Source: Nocardioides sp. Root140
GTDB taxonomy: Bacteria > Actinomycetota > Actinomycetes > Propionibacteriales > Nocardioidaceae
NCBI RefSeq assembly: GCF_001426745.1
Contig: NZ_LMFI01000010.1
Span: 1,028,158-1,092,157, forward strand
DNA: 64,000 nucleotides
Direction: 5' to 3'
In this document: positions 34,205 through 43,780 of the stretch, piece after piece
How the letters are laid out: the number at the start of each line of letters is the position of its first letter
Position numbering within the stretch: position 1 is the first letter of the stretch
Position numbers and translations under genes: made by a program
Notes under the pieces: model-generated
What the model saw: the letters and a program-made list of their open reading frames with translations, nothing else
Databases searched by the model: none
What the model was told of the DNA's origin: nothing

Positions 34205-34288
34205 GCCACAGAGACTGCGCGCCTGAGGTAGGCCACCACATGGGGCGTGAGCCCTAGGTGGGCTCCTGGGTGCCTCAGATCCGGGGGG

Positions 34289-35443
34289 TCAGATTCGCCG
34301 ACCCGCCACCCATGTCTCCTGCACAAGTGGTACGCCGGGCCGGTAGGCCAGGTGCAGGTGGTTCGGGGCGTCGAGGACGGCGAAGTCGGCCCGGCTCCCG
34401 ACCGTCAGCGTGCCGACGTCGTCGCGGGCCAGGGCCCCGGCTCCACCGCGCGTGGCGGCGTCGAGCGCCTGAGTCGGGGTCAGCCCCATCTCGCGTACGG
34501 CGAGGGCGATGCAGAACGGCATGGAGCTGGTGAAGCACGACCCGGGGTTGCAGTCGGTGGCGATCGCGATCGACACCCCGGCCGCCAGCAGGGCACGCGC
34601 ATCGGGGAACGGGTGCTTCGTGGAGAACTCGACCCCGGGGAGCAGGGTGGCGATCGTGCCGCTCTGGGCCAGCGCGTCGACGTCGGCGCGACTGAGGTAG
34701 GTGCAGTGGTCGACCGCGGTGAGCCCGAGCTCGCAGGCGAGCTGCACGCCGGGGCCCTCTCCGAGCTGGTTGGCGTGCATGCGGCCCCGCAGTCCGGCGG
34801 CGATCCCGGCCCCGAGGACGGTGCGGGCCTGGTCGGCGTCGAAGGCGCCGGTCTCGCAGAACACGTCGACCCATCTGGCGTGTGGTGCCGCCGCGGCCAG
34901 CATCGGGCCGGTGACCAGGTCGACGTACTCCTCGGGAGTGGTGCCGTCGGGCACGACGTGGGCGCCGAGGAACGTGGTCTCGTCGGTGAACTGTCGCGCG
35001 ACGGCCAGCGACCTGGCCTCGTCGAGGACGCTGAGTCCGTAGCCGCTCTTGATCTCGAGGGTGGTGGTGCCCTGCCGGCGCATCTCCTGCACCAGCCGGC
35101 CCACGTGGGAGGTGAGCTGTTCGTCGGTGGCGGCGCGCGTCGCACGCACCGTCGTACGGATGCCGCCGGCGGCGTAGGCCTCGCCGGCCATCCGCGCGGT
35201 GAACTCCTTGGCCCGGTCGCCGGCGAAGACGAGGTGGCTGTGGCTGTCGACGAAGCCCGGGATGACGGCCCGGCCGCCGACGTCGTACGTCGCGTCGGCT
35301 TCCGGTGCGTCGATCGCCGGGCCCACCCAGGCCACCTTGCCGTGCTCGACGACCATCGCCGCCCGGTCGAGGGTGGGCCGGTCGTGCTGCCAGGTGACCA
35401 GCTCGCCGATGTTGGTGACCAGGGTGCTCATCGGACTGCTCAT
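34289..35443 (-). CDS. hutI: Imidazolonepropionase
   Basis: The 384-residue amidohydrolase opens the imidazolone ring to give N-formimino-L-glutamate, step 3 of histidine degradation. Metal ligands are in [16 protein letters not shown]. Family motifs include EIKSGYGL and HANQLGEG, with the Asp ligand expected near [10 protein letters not shown]. The ATG at 35443 overlaps the hutF stop as ATGA; a second in-frame ATG lies at 35431, and either could be used. With hutF and the M20 gene it forms a block of three coupled genes on the minus strand. Confidence 0.92.
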   Translation of the reverse strand: MSSPMSTLVTNIGELVTWQHDRPTLDRAAMVVEHGKVAWVGPAIDAPEADATYDVGGRAVIPGFVDSHSHLVFAGDRAKEFTARMAGEAYAAGGIRTTVRATRAATDEQLTSHVGRLVQEMRRQGTTTLEIKSGYGLSVLDEARSLAVARQFTDETTFLGAHVVPDGTTPEEYVDLVTGPMLAAAAPHARWVDVFCETGAFDADQARTVLGAGIAAGLRGRMHANQLGEGPGVQLACELGLTAVDHCTYLSRADVDALAQSGTIATLLPGVEFSTKHPFPDARALLAAGVSIAIATDCNPGSCFTSSMPFCIALAVREMGLTPTQALDAATRGGAGALARDDVGTLTVGSRADFAVLDAPNHLHLAYRPGVPLVQETWVAGRRI

Positions 35444-36768
35444 CGGACTCCTTCGATCGCGGCCTGCAGTTCGTGGCCGATCTCGTGACGGGTGGCTGCG
35501 GTCTCGTGGAGCACGCCGTCGACCATCACCGAGCGGACGTCCTCGGCGACGGCTGCGAAGACCGCCGTCTCGGGGCCGGCGCCGGTGCCGGCGGTGCGCG
35601 GGCTGGTCAGGTCGAGGGTGACCAGGTCGGCGCGCTGCCCGACCGCGATGCGGCCGGCGTCGGGGAAGCCCAGGCTGGCGTGGCCCTCGTGGGTGGCGGC
35701 GTGCAGCAGGTCGATCGCCGTCCAGTGGCCGCGCTTCTGGGTGGCCAGGCGCTCGTCGAGCTCGACCGCGCGCATCTCCTCGAACGGGTCGATCACCGCG
35801 TGGCTGTCGGACCCGAGGGTCAGCCGGGCGCCGTGGTCGGCCAGGGCGCGGGCCGGTCCGACGCCGTCGCCGAGGTCCCGTTCGGTGGTCGGGCAGAAGC
35901 AGGCGCGGGCCTGTGACCCGCCGAGCAGGGCCAGGTCGTGGTCGGTGAGGTGGGTGGCGTGGACCGCGCTGGTCATCTCGCCCAGGGCGCCGGCACCCTC
36001 GAGCAGCTCGGTCGGCGTGCAACCGTGGGCGGCCAGGCACTGCTCGTTCTCGGCGACCTGCTCGCTGAGGTGCACGTGGAGGGGTTTGCCTCGTGCTTGG
36101 TGGGAAACGGTCGGGATCTGGTCCTTCGGGACGGCGCGCACGGAGTGGATCGCGGCACCGATGACGGTCGAGTCATCGCCCTTCAGTGCGTCCACACGCT
36201 CCGCCCAGCGGTCCGCGTCACCGTCGGAGTAGCGCACCTGCACGCCCTCGGGCTCCTTGCCGATACCGGACGCGAGGTAGCACGTGTCGAGCAGCGCGAT
36301 CCGGATCCCGGCGTCCCTCGCCGCGGCGATCAGCGCGTGGCCCATCTCGTTCGGGTCGGCGTACGCCGTGCCGTCGGGCTGGTGGTGCAGGTAGTGGAAC
36401 TCACCCACCGCGGTGATGCCCGCGGCGAGCATCTCGCGGTAGGTGGCCCGGGCCAGTTCGTAGTACGTCTCCGGGGTCAGGCGCTCGGCGACGGCGTACA
36501 TCTGCTCGCGCCAGGTCCAGAAGCTGCCCAGGCCGCCCCGCGTGTGACTGCCCTGCGTGTGGCCGCGCAGGGCCCGGTGGAACGCGTGTGAGTGGCAGTT
36601 CGCCAGCCCCGGGAGGCTCAGCCCGGCCAGCCGGATCGGCCGCGCGTCCCCGTCGCCCGTGTGCCGGGGGAGTACGTCGACGAAGCGGCCGTCCTCGACC
36701 GTCACGACGACGTCGTCCTCGACCCGATCGCCGACCAGTGCCTTCTCCAGCAGGTAGGACGTGCTCAC
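35440..36768 (-). CDS. hutF: Formimidoylglutamate deiminase
   Basis: The 442-residue amidohydrolase removes ammonia from N-formimino-L-glutamate to give N-formyl-L-glutamate, the branch used when HutG is not the direct formimino hydrolase. The metal site begins [17 protein letters not shown], with further ligand regions in [13 protein letters not shown] and [16 protein letters not shown]. The GTG start overlaps the stop of the upstream M20 gene (GTGA) and the stop overlaps hutI (ATGA), so the block is translationally coupled throughout. Confidence 0.93.
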   Translation of the reverse strand: MSTSYLLEKALVGDRVEDDVVVTVEDGRFVDVLPRHTGDGDARPIRLAGLSLPGLANCHSHAFHRALRGHTQGSHTRGGLGSFWTWREQMYAVAERLTPETYYELARATYREMLAAGITAVGEFHYLHHQPDGTAYADPNEMGHALIAAARDAGIRIALLDTCYLASGIGKEPEGVQVRYSDGDADRWAERVDALKGDDSTVIGAAIHSVRAVPKDQIPTVSHQARGKPLHVHLSEQVAENEQCLAAHGCTPTELLEGAGALGEMTSAVHATHLTDHDLALLGGSQARACFCPTTERDLGDGVGPARALADHGARLTLGSDSHAVIDPFEEMRAVELDERLATQKRGHWTAIDLLHAATHEGHASLGFPDAGRIAVGQRADLVTLDLTSPRTAGTGAGPETAVFAAVAEDVRSVMVDGVLHETAATRHEIGHELQAAIEGVR

Positions 36769-37985
36769 CCGGCCGCACCCTCTCCAGCCAGTCTTTCCAG
36801 CGTCGTGGCGAGTGCCTCGACGCCGACCAGGCAGTCGGCGGTCTCGGCGAACTCGGCAGGCGAGTGGGAGACCCCGGTGGGGTTGCGGACGAAGAGCATC
36901 GCGGTCGGGATGCCCGCGGCGGAGAGGACGCCGGCGTCGTGGCCGGCCTGGGTCGGGATGATCGGCCAGTCACCGACAGCGTGGCCGGTCGCGAGCCGCC
37001 TGGCCAGGTCGTCGTCGAAGTGCACCGCCCCGGAGACCGACTCCGCGGTCACCGCCAGCACTGTGCCGTCGAGTCCGGCCCGGTCGTGGCCCATCCGCTC
37101 GATCTCGGCCATCAGCGCCGCCAACGAGTCGTCGGTGGCGCAGCGCGCGTCGAGCCAGGCGGTGACCCTCGAGGGCACGGCGTTGGTGCCGTTGGGGACG
37201 GCCTCGATGCGGCCGAACGTGGCCCGCTCCCCCGACAGCCTGGCCTGCTTGTTGGCCGCCAGGGCGGTCATCGCGTAGGTCAGCATCGGGTCGTGCCGGT
37301 CCTCCATGCGGGTGGTGCCGGCGTGGTTGGCCTCGCCGGTGAAGTCGAAGCGGTAGCGCCCGTGGGGCCAGATCTCGCTGGCCACACCCACGGCCGCGCC
37401 ACGGTCGACGAGGTCGCGGCCCTGCTCGACGTGCAGCTCGACGAAGACCCCGACGTTCTCGAGCAGGTGACCGGTGCCGAGCTCGGGCTCCAGACCGGCC
37501 GCCGACATCGCGTCGAGCAACGGGACGCCGGCGCGGTCACGCAGCTCCCGGGCCTGCTCGGGAGTGGTGGCACCGGTCATCAGGCGCGAGCCGAGACAGG
37601 CGAGCCCGAAGCGTGAGCCCTCCTCCTCGACGAAGGCGCCGATGCCGATGGGACGCGCGGGCACGAAGCCACGGTCGCGCAGGTGATCGATCGCCGCGAA
37701 CGACGAGACCACGCCCAGCGGACCGTCGTACGCCCCGCCGTCGAGCACGGAGTCGAGGTGGGAGCCGGTGAGGACGCCCGGACCCCCCGCCGACGCGGCG
37801 CGCCACCAGCCGATCGTGTTGCCGTTGCCGTCGGACTCGACCTCGAGCCCGCGGGTCGCACACTGCTCGAGGAACCAGGCGTGGCACTCGCGCTCTGCGG
37901 ATCCGAAGGGTTGTCGGAAGTAGCCGCCGCTGCTCGCCGAGCGTCCGATCGGGTCGAGGTCACGCCACAGCTGCTCGAAGGTCAC
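36765..37985 (-). CDS. M20 amidohydrolase of the allantoate/N-carbamoyl amino acid type, candidate N-formylglutamate hydrolase
   Basis: The 406-residue enzyme has the M20 di-zinc motifs: GSHLDSVLDGGAYDGPLGV (His and bridging Asp), FVEEEGSRFG (catalytic Glu pair) and the dimerisation-domain NHAGTTRMEDR. By sequence it looks like allantoate amidohydrolase or N-carbamoyl-L-amino acid hydrolase. It is the first gene of the hutF-hutI block, and no HutG is seen in the window, so it may hydrolyse N-formyl-L-glutamate to glutamate and formate. That assignment comes from context only. The GTG at 37985 starts the normal N-terminal helix. Confidence 0.85.
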   Translation of the reverse strand: MTFEQLWRDLDPIGRSASSGGYFRQPFGSAERECHAWFLEQCATRGLEVESDGNGNTIGWWRAASAGGPGVLTGSHLDSVLDGGAYDGPLGVVSSFAAIDHLRDRGFVPARPIGIGAFVEEEGSRFGLACLGSRLMTGATTPEQARELRDRAGVPLLDAMSAAGLEPELGTGHLLENVGVFVELHVEQGRDLVDRGAAVGVASEIWPHGRYRFDFTGEANHAGTTRMEDRHDPMLTYAMTALAANKQARLSGERATFGRIEAVPNGTNAVPSRVTAWLDARCATDDSLAALMAEIERMGHDRAGLDGTVLAVTAESVSGAVHFDDDLARRLATGHAVGDWPIIPTQAGHDAGVLSAAGIPTAMLFVRNPTGVSHSPAEFAETADCLVGVEALATTLERLAGEGAAG

Positions 37986-38038
37986 CCCGACAGTCCACCG
38001 GTCGCGGGTCCCCGGGTCAACGCGGCCCGCCCGCGACG

Positions 38039-38056
38039 CGTCTCGGATCCGAGACG
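38039..38056. promoter_or_regulatory. 18-bp perfect palindrome between the hut block and nitroreductase
   Basis: CGTCTCGGA joined to its reverse complement TCCGAGACG makes an uninterrupted 18-bp palindrome in the divergent gap. It is 54 bp before the M20-hutF-hutI start and 17 bp before the nitroreductase ATG. The shape suits a dimeric repressor operator; the regulator is not identified. Confidence 0.6.
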
Positions 38057-38072
38057 TGGGATGCTCCCGCCC

Positions 38073-38666
38073 ATGGAGTTCAGTGAGGTCGTCCGACGAC
38101 GGCGCATGGTTCGGCGGTACGACGACCGCCCGGTCGACCCGGCCGTGCTGGACCGGATGCTCGAGCACGCCACCCGCGCACCGAGCGCCGGATTCACCCA
38201 GGGCTGGGCGTTCCTGCGTCTGGACACCCCCGAGTCGGTGGCGCGGTTCTGGCGCGCCACCAGCCCCGACGAGGGCGCGAGCAACGACTGGCTGGACGGC
38301 ATGCGCACGGCGCCGGTGGTGATCGTGCCGCTGTCCCACAAGGACGCCTACCTGACCCGCTACGCCGAGGAGGACAAGGAGTCCTCCCACCAGCGCTGGC
38401 CGGTGCCCTACTGGCACATCGACACCGGCATGGCGGCCATGCTGATCCTGCAGACCGCGGTCGACGAGGGCCTCGGTGCGTGCTTCTTCGGCATCCCCGA
38501 CGGGTGCACGCAGTCGTTCCGCGACGAGTTCGGCGTACCGCCGGAGTTCAAGCCGATCGGCGCGATCACCGTCGGCCACCGGCTCCCCGACACCGGCTCG
38601 AAGGGATCGCCCTCGCGGCGCAGGCGAAGGGCAGTGGACGAAGTCGTGCACCGCAACGGCTGGTAG
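38073..38666 (+). CDS. Nitroreductase-family FMN oxidoreductase
   Basis: The 197-residue product begins MEFSEVVRRRRMVRRYDDRP, the FMN-phosphate-binding start of the nitroreductase family, and contains HIDTGMAAMLILQTAVDEGLG with the conserved mid-domain helix, then PIGAITVGHRLPD. It reduces nitro or flavin-type substrates with NAD(P)H; the natural substrate is unknown. It is divergent from the hut block across an 18-bp palindrome. The following gene begins 16 bases downstream with its own leaderless-type promoter. Confidence 0.88.
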   Translation: MEFSEVVRRRRMVRRYDDRPVDPAVLDRMLEHATRAPSAGFTQGWAFLRLDTPESVARFWRATSPDEGASNDWLDGMRTAPVVIVPLSHKDAYLTRYAEEDKESSHQRWPVPYWHIDTGMAAMLILQTAVDEGLGACFFGIPDGCTQSFRDEFGVPPEFKPIGAITVGHRLPDTGSKGSPSRRRRRAVDEVVHRNGW

Positions 38667-38670
38667 CGCA

Positions 38671-38676
38671 TAGGGT
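38671..38676 (+). promoter_or_regulatory. -10 box TAGGGT, probable leaderless start
   Basis: TAGGGT lies 6 bases before the ATG at 38683 of the M20 peptidase gene and overlaps the end of the nitroreductase transcript by position. No ribosome site fits the gap. Confidence 0.45.
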
Positions 38677-38682
38677 CGCGCC

Positions 38683-40011
38683 ATGGGAGACCCCAGCACG
38701 CCGATCGGGCGGCTCCAGGCACTGATCCGCATACCGACGGTGTCGTACGCCGACCGCGCGCGCACCGACACGACGGCGTTCGAGGAGTTCGCCCGGCAGC
38801 TGGCCGAGAGCTTCCCCCTGCTGCACGCGAAACTCGACAGGACCGTCGTGCTCGACCACGGCCTGCTCTTCCACTGGCGAGGCGCCAGCGACGCCAGGCC
38901 CGTCGTACTCATGGCGCACATCGACGTCGTCCCCGTCGAGGAGTCCGACACCTGGCAGCACCCGGCATTCGGCGCCGAGATCCACGACGGCGTGCTCTGG
39001 GGCCGGGGCACCCTCGACGACAAGGGCTGCCTGGCCGGCATCTGCGAGGCGGTCGAATCCCTGCTGGGGCAGGGATTCACGCCCGCGCAGGACGTCTGGC
39101 TCAGCTTCGGCTGCGACGAGGAGGTGATGGGCAAGGCCGCCCCCGAGGCGGTCCGCATCCTCACCGAACGTGGCGTCGAGCCGTGGTTCGTGCTCGACGA
39201 GGGCGGCGCCGTCGCCTACGACGCCTTCCCAGGTGTCTCGAAGCCACTGGCCGTCATCGGCGTCACCGAGAAGGGCATCACCAACGTCCGGCTCACCGTC
39301 GAGGGCCGCGGCGGGCACGCCAGCATGCCGACGAGGATGGACACCACGGCCCGTCTGGCCCGGGCCATCCTCCGGCTCGACCAGAGCCCGTTCCCCAGCT
39401 CGGTGCCCGAGCCCACGGTGGAGATGTTCCGACGCCTGGCGGCGCACCTGCCGCTGCCCCTGCGGCCGATCGCCCGCAACGTCGACCGGCTCAGGCCCGC
39501 GCTGGCCCGGGCACTGGTGGCGGCCGGCCCCGAGTCCGCCGCCATGACGCGTACGACGACCGTGGTCACCACGCTGAGCGGATCGCCGGCCAACAACGTG
39601 ATCGCCTCGCGGGCCACCGCAGGCATCAACGTGCGGATCATGGTCGGCGACACCGTGGCCGGGGTGGTCGACCGGATCCGCACGGTGGTCAACGACAAAC
39701 GGGTCAAGGTCGACATCGTCGAGAGCAACGAGCCGAGCCCGCTCTCCCCGACCGACGACGACGCGTTCCGGCTGCTCGAGGCCACCATCGCGACCACGTT
39801 CCCCGACGCGGTCGCGACGCCGTACGTGATGATGGGCGCGACAGACTCCCGCTTCTTCACCGCGATCTGCCCGCGGGTCTATCGGTTCGCGCCGTTCCGG
39901 ATGACCAAGGCGCAACGCGAGTCGATCCACAGCTACGACGAACGCATCGGGGTGGACGACTACCTCGAGGGTGTCGGCTTCTACCGGCGCCTGGTCAAGG
40001 GAATCCGATGA
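38683..40011 (+). CDS. M20-family metallopeptidase
   Basis: The 442-residue enzyme has the M20 zinc motifs LMAHIDVVPVEES and GRGTLDDKGCLAGICEA, the Glu pair in FGCDEEVMG, and the dimerisation domain with RGGHASMP. It resembles M20 carboxypeptidase or dipeptidase-like enzymes (PM20D1/YgeY group) that act on N-acyl amino acids or peptides. No signal peptide is seen. Its TGA overlaps the ATG of the next MFS gene (ATGA), a coupled pair suggesting uptake or export of the same class of compound. Confidence 0.88.
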   Translation: MGDPSTPIGRLQALIRIPTVSYADRARTDTTAFEEFARQLAESFPLLHAKLDRTVVLDHGLLFHWRGASDARPVVLMAHIDVVPVEESDTWQHPAFGAEIHDGVLWGRGTLDDKGCLAGICEAVESLLGQGFTPAQDVWLSFGCDEEVMGKAAPEAVRILTERGVEPWFVLDEGGAVAYDAFPGVSKPLAVIGVTEKGITNVRLTVEGRGGHASMPTRMDTTARLARAILRLDQSPFPSSVPEPTVEMFRRLAAHLPLPLRPIARNVDRLRPALARALVAAGPESAAMTRTTTVVTTLSGSPANNVIASRATAGINVRIMVGDTVAGVVDRIRTVVNDKRVKVDIVESNEPSPLSPTDDDAFRLLEATIATTFPDAVATPYVMMGATDSRFFTAICPRVYRFAPFRMTKAQRESIHSYDERIGVDDYLEGVGFYRRLVKGIR

Positions 40012-41453
40012 CGCAGCCGATGGCACCGGCGCAGCAGAAGGGCCCGGTCGTCCCCGGGCTGTGGGCGATCGTCGGCTTCCTGGTCTGCGTCGAGCTGGCC
40101 AGCGGCGTGCTGCAGGGCTACTACACGCCGATCTTCAGTGACATCGCCGACCACCTCGGCATCCGTGACGCCGACGTCAACTGGTTCGAGGCCGCCCAGC
40201 TGATCCTCTCCGCCCTCGTCGTACCGCTGCTGGCCCGCCTGGGCGACCTGATCGGCCACCGCAACGTGCTGCTCATCTCGACCGCGGTGACCGCGTTCGG
40301 CTCGTGGATGCTCGCTTTCTCGCCGTCGTTCACCACGTTCCTGATCGGCTGGGCGCTCCAGGGCGCGTACGTCGTGTGGTTGCCGCTCGAGGTCGCGATC
40401 ATCCACCGCCGCACCGCCGCGTCGGGCCAGCAGACGGTGCTCACCCGTCGGGCCGCGGCGTTCCTCGTCGCGGCGCTCGAGACCGGCGTGATCATCGGCG
40501 CGCTGACCAGCGGCGCACTGGTCGAGGCGACGTCCATGACGTTCCTGCTGTCGCTGCCGGCGATCGTGGTCACCGCGTGCTTCTTCGTGATCTGGTTCGG
40601 CATCGAGGACGTCCGCGGCGTCTCGTCCGGCGGCGTCGACCTGCCCGGCCTCGGCCTGATCACACTCACCCTCGGGCTGGTGATGGGCGGCCTGATCGTG
40701 GTCCGCCTCCAGGGCGTCGACAGCCTGCTCGCGTGGGGCCTGATCGTTCTCGGTGCACTGAGTCTCGTGCCGTTCATCCGCTACGAGGCAGGCCAGTCCG
40801 AGCCGTTGATCGACGTACGCCTCTTCGCCCGGCCGGACCAGTGGCCGATCCAGCTCACCGCGTTCCTGTTCGGCATGTCGGTGCTCGGCGCGCAGATCCC
40901 GCTGTCGACGTTCGCCCGCACCGAACCCGCGGAGGCCGGCTACGGCCTCCGCGCCGACGCCGGCTTCGTGTCCACCCTGATCGGGTTGTACGTCGTCGCA
41001 CTGGTGATCGGCGCGCTCACCCTGCCGCTCGTGGCGCGCGTGGTGGGTGCCCGCGGCGCGATGATCGTCGGCTGCCTGCTGGTGGCCCTCGGCTACGCCC
41101 TGTTCCTGCCGTTCCACGACTCCACCGCACAGGCGCTGATCAACATGGCGGTGGCCGGCATCGGCTCCGGCGCACTCGTGGCGGCGCTGCCCGCTGCGGC
41201 CGCGGCGGCCGCACCACCCGAGCGCACCGGCTTCGCCACCGGCATGACGAATGCCACCAAGACTGTCGGCGGGGCCATCGCTTCGGCGGTCTTCGCGATC
41301 GCGCTCTCGGCGACCGGATCCCTCGAAGGGCCTGAGGAGGGGCATGCCGCGCTCGGCGGCTACCTCACCGTATGGTCGGTGTGCGCCGCAGCCGCCCTGA
41401 TCGCGGCACTGGCGCTCTTCGTCATCCCCAAGGAGCCCCAGGAGCCAGAGTGA
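40008..41453 (+). CDS. MFS transporter
   Basis: The 481-residue protein has about 14 hydrophobic segments and the loop LLARLGDLIGHRNVLL (MFS loop 2-3), as in DHA2-type exporters. A central part (GVDLPGLGLITLTLGLVMGG) and a C-terminal glycine-rich motif ([20 protein letters not shown]) fit the family. The ATG is coupled to the M20 peptidase by a 4-base overlap, and its stop overlaps the GTG of the following membrane protein gene (GTGA). The three genes likely form one operon. The substrate is unknown. Confidence 0.9.
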   Translation: MTQPMAPAQQKGPVVPGLWAIVGFLVCVELASGVLQGYYTPIFSDIADHLGIRDADVNWFEAAQLILSALVVPLLARLGDLIGHRNVLLISTAVTAFGSWMLAFSPSFTTFLIGWALQGAYVVWLPLEVAIIHRRTAASGQQTVLTRRAAAFLVAALETGVIIGALTSGALVEATSMTFLLSLPAIVVTACFFVIWFGIEDVRGVSSGGVDLPGLGLITLTLGLVMGGLIVVRLQGVDSLLAWGLIVLGALSLVPFIRYEAGQSEPLIDVRLFARPDQWPIQLTAFLFGMSVLGAQIPLSTFARTEPAEAGYGLRADAGFVSTLIGLYVVALVIGALTLPLVARVVGARGAMIVGCLLVALGYALFLPFHDSTAQALINMAVAGIGSGALVAALPAAAAAAAPPERTGFATGMTNATKTVGGAIASAVFAIALSATGSLEGPEEGHAALGGYLTVWSVCAAAALIAALALFVIPKEPQEPE

Positions 41454-42340
41454 CCGATGAACGACGCCGGACCCACGTCCCTCGCCTTCCCGGCCCGCTC
41501 ACCTTCCTGCTGGTCCTGATCGCCGCACTGCTGCTCCCCCTCGCCCTGGTGAGCAGCTGGACCGCAGCGGTGGTCACCGACACCGACGAGTACGTCGAGA
41601 CGGTGACGCCGCTGGCCGAGGACCCGCACGTGCTGGCCGGCGTACGCCGCGAGCTCGAGATCGCAGCCGTCCGGGCGATGGCGCGAACTCCCGCGGCTGG
41701 CCAGCAGACCACCCAGGTCAACCGGGTGATCAAGCAGGTCACCTCCGACAGGCGCTTCCGCACCGTCTGGGCCAGCGCCAACCGCACCGTGCACCAGCAG
41801 GCGATCGCCGTCCTGGAGAACGACAACAGCAACGTCGACACCTCGGGCAGCTACGTCACCATCGACCTCGAGCCGCTGGTCACCTACCTCGAGCGCGACC
41901 TCGACCGGTCGGGCATCCCGACGCCGCGGGTGGCGGGCGCGACGTTCATCAACGTCATGAAGACCTCCGACCTGGAGAAGTTCCGCAGCGGCTACGTCGC
42001 GATCGACCGGCTCGGCTACTGGCTGCCGATCGCCTGGGTGGTGCTGGTGATCGTGCTGCTGCTGACCGCGCGCCGCCGCCTGGCGACGCTCGGCCGCCTG
42101 GCCGTCGGGTCGATCATCACGCTGTTGCTGCTCGCCGCCGTACTGTCCGTCGCGCGCGACCGGGTCGTCGAACGCTCGCCGGACGAGGACCTGCTCGGCG
42201 CGGTGTGGGACACGTTGGCGTCGTCGCTCTGGACCAGCCTGTGGACGCTGGTGATCGTCGCGGCCGCGACGCTGCTGGTGCGCATCGTGGTCGGTGTCGT
42301 GCTGAGGACGCGGAACCGGGGCCACGCGCTGCCCCGGTGA
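41450..42340 (+). CDS. Multipass membrane protein of unknown function
   Basis: The 296-residue product has one N-terminal membrane helix (LTFLLVLIAALLLPLALVS), a polar domain of about 150 residues outside the membrane, then helices near WLPIAWVVLVIVLLLTA, IITLLLLAAVLSVA and WTLVIVAAATLLVRIVVG. The first half (TDTDEYVETVTPLAEDPHV) is typical of uncharacterised actinobacterial membrane proteins. The GTG start overlaps the MFS stop, so it is in the same operon. No catalytic motif is visible. Confidence 0.75.
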   Translation: MTDERRRTHVPRLPGPLTFLLVLIAALLLPLALVSSWTAAVVTDTDEYVETVTPLAEDPHVLAGVRRELEIAAVRAMARTPAAGQQTTQVNRVIKQVTSDRRFRTVWASANRTVHQQAIAVLENDNSNVDTSGSYVTIDLEPLVTYLERDLDRSGIPTPRVAGATFINVMKTSDLEKFRSGYVAIDRLGYWLPIAWVVLVIVLLLTARRRLATLGRLAVGSIITLLLLAAVLSVARDRVVERSPDEDLLGAVWDTLASSLWTSLWTLVIVAAATLLVRIVVGVVLRTRNRGHALPR

Positions 42341-42449
42341 CGCCCGAGAGGCCACCGGGGTTGCGCAGCACGCACCTCTTGCCCCCTCGGTCGCGCCCCA
42401 AACCCACGTAGTCTGGAGCCGGAGCTCCCGTCGACGAGGAGGTGGCGAC

Positions 42450-42977
42450 GTGTCCGCGAGTGAGAACCAGCCCGAGGACCGACCCGAGAGAAGTACGCCT
42501 GAGGGCAGTGCCGCCGCGGCTGCCCGCATGCGCCAACCGCACCTGTGGGTCGACCTGCAGGTCAAGCAGGCGATGGAGCGCGGCGAGTTCGACGACCTGC
42601 CCGGCGCGGGCAAGCCGATCGACGACCTCGGCGAGCACCACGACCCCGACTGGTGGCTCAAGAAGCTGGTCGAGCGCGAGAAGATCAGCATCCTGCCGCC
42701 CGCCCTGGCGCTGCGCAAGGAAGACCTCGAGCTCGAGTCCGTGCTCGACAAGCAGGCCGGCGAGAAGCAGGTCCGCTCGACGCTCGAGGACTTCAACCGC
42801 CGCATCGTCAACGCCCGCCGGCAGCTCGAGGGTGGCCCCCCGGTGGTCACGGCCCTGCGTGACGTCGAGGCCGAGGTGGAGGCGTGGCGCACTCGTCGTA
42901 CGGCGAAGCGCGAAGCTGCCGCGGCCCGTCAACGCGAGACGGACGAGGGTCGACGACGCTGGTGGCGCAGGGGCTGA
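42450..42977 (+). CDS. DUF1992 (DnaJ-C28 homologue) protein
   Basis: The 175-residue product contains the DUF1992 signature: LWVDLQVKQAMERGEFDDLP, GAGKPIDDLGEHHDPDWW and EREKISILPPALALRKEDLE. It lacks a J-domain. The family is widespread and its role is unknown, possibly a chaperone partner. The rest is helical and charged, with a highly basic C-terminus. It converges with the uridine-kinase-like gene at its 3' end. An AAGAGG/GAGGAGG-like purine stretch (about 42433-42446) precedes the GTG. Confidence 0.85.
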   Translation: MSASENQPEDRPERSTPEGSAAAAARMRQPHLWVDLQVKQAMERGEFDDLPGAGKPIDDLGEHHDPDWWLKKLVEREKISILPPALALRKEDLELESVLDKQAGEKQVRSTLEDFNRRIVNARRQLEGGPPVVTALRDVEAEVEAWRTRRTAKREAAAARQRETDEGRRRWWRRG

Positions 42978-42978
42978 C

Positions 42979-43737
42979 CTACGACCCGTCGTCGGCGAGC
43001 CGGTCGATCGCCACTGCGCGTGCGAGGTCGTCGGCGGGCAGCCTGACCTCGCGGACGATCTCGGCGCCCTCGCGACGCCACACTTCGGCGGCACCGACCC
43101 CGCGCAACGCGGGCTTCTCCCAGTCGGCGTTGTCGATCACGACGTCGGCCAGCCCGACCGGATCGCACGTCTCGCGGTAGATCTCCTGGGCGCGCAGGTA
43201 GCGCTGCTGGTCCGGGTGCGCGAGGTCGGCCGGCGTGCCGTCACGCTCCGACATCCGGGCCACCGTCACCTCGGGCGGCACGTCGAGGTAGACCGCGAGG
43301 TCCCACCGGCCCACCAGCTCGGGACGCTGCAGGAATACCCCGTCGACCACGAGGATCCCCTGCGCAGGAACGCTGGCCGGCTGCGGCTCGACGTACGCAT
43401 CGGTGTCGACGTCGTGCCAGACCGGGGTGTACGTCGACCCCGCGCCGGCACGCCACGGGTCGAGCAGCTCGCGGTGCATCGCGCGGTAGTCGAAGTGCCG
43501 GCCCCACACCGCTTCCGGCGTCCGCCCGAGCGCGTGGCGGTGCTCGCGGGGGTGGTGGAAGTGGTCGACCGACGAGCGCGCCACGGGCCGGCCGCGAGCC
43601 GCGAGCTCGTCGACCAGTGCCCGGGCGAAGTGCGTCTTGCCGGAGCCGTCCGGGCCGTCGATGCCGACCAGCACCGGCCGGCGTACGTCGGCGACGAGGT
43701 CGGCGACCGCTGCCACGACCTCCCGGGACTCACTCAT
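42979..43737 (-). CDS. Uridine-kinase-like P-loop protein
   Basis: The 252-residue product has the P-loop VLVGIDGPDGSGKTHFARAL at about residues 22-40, and the family marker RSSVDHFHHPREHRH. It resembles uridine kinase / phosphoribulokinase-type nucleoside kinases, but the nucleoside-binding part is not typical enough to name a substrate. It is single-copy and soluble. It lies 43 bases upstream of the hutU stop on the same strand, but is probably a separate unit from the hut genes. It is likely an NTP-dependent kinase. Confidence 0.75.
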   Translation of the reverse strand: MSESREVVAAVADLVADVRRPVLVGIDGPDGSGKTHFARALVDELAARGRPVARSSVDHFHHPREHRHALGRTPEAVWGRHFDYRAMHRELLDPWRAGAGSTYTPVWHDVDTDAYVEPQPASVPAQGILVVDGVFLQRPELVGRWDLAVYLDVPPEVTVARMSERDGTPADLAHPDQQRYLRAQEIYRETCDPVGLADVVIDNADWEKPALRGVGAAEVWRREGAEIVREVRLPADDLARAVAIDRLADDGS

Positions 43738-43780
43738 CCCGTCATCCTGCCAGCAGTGCTGGCAGTGTTTCTGGAAGCGG

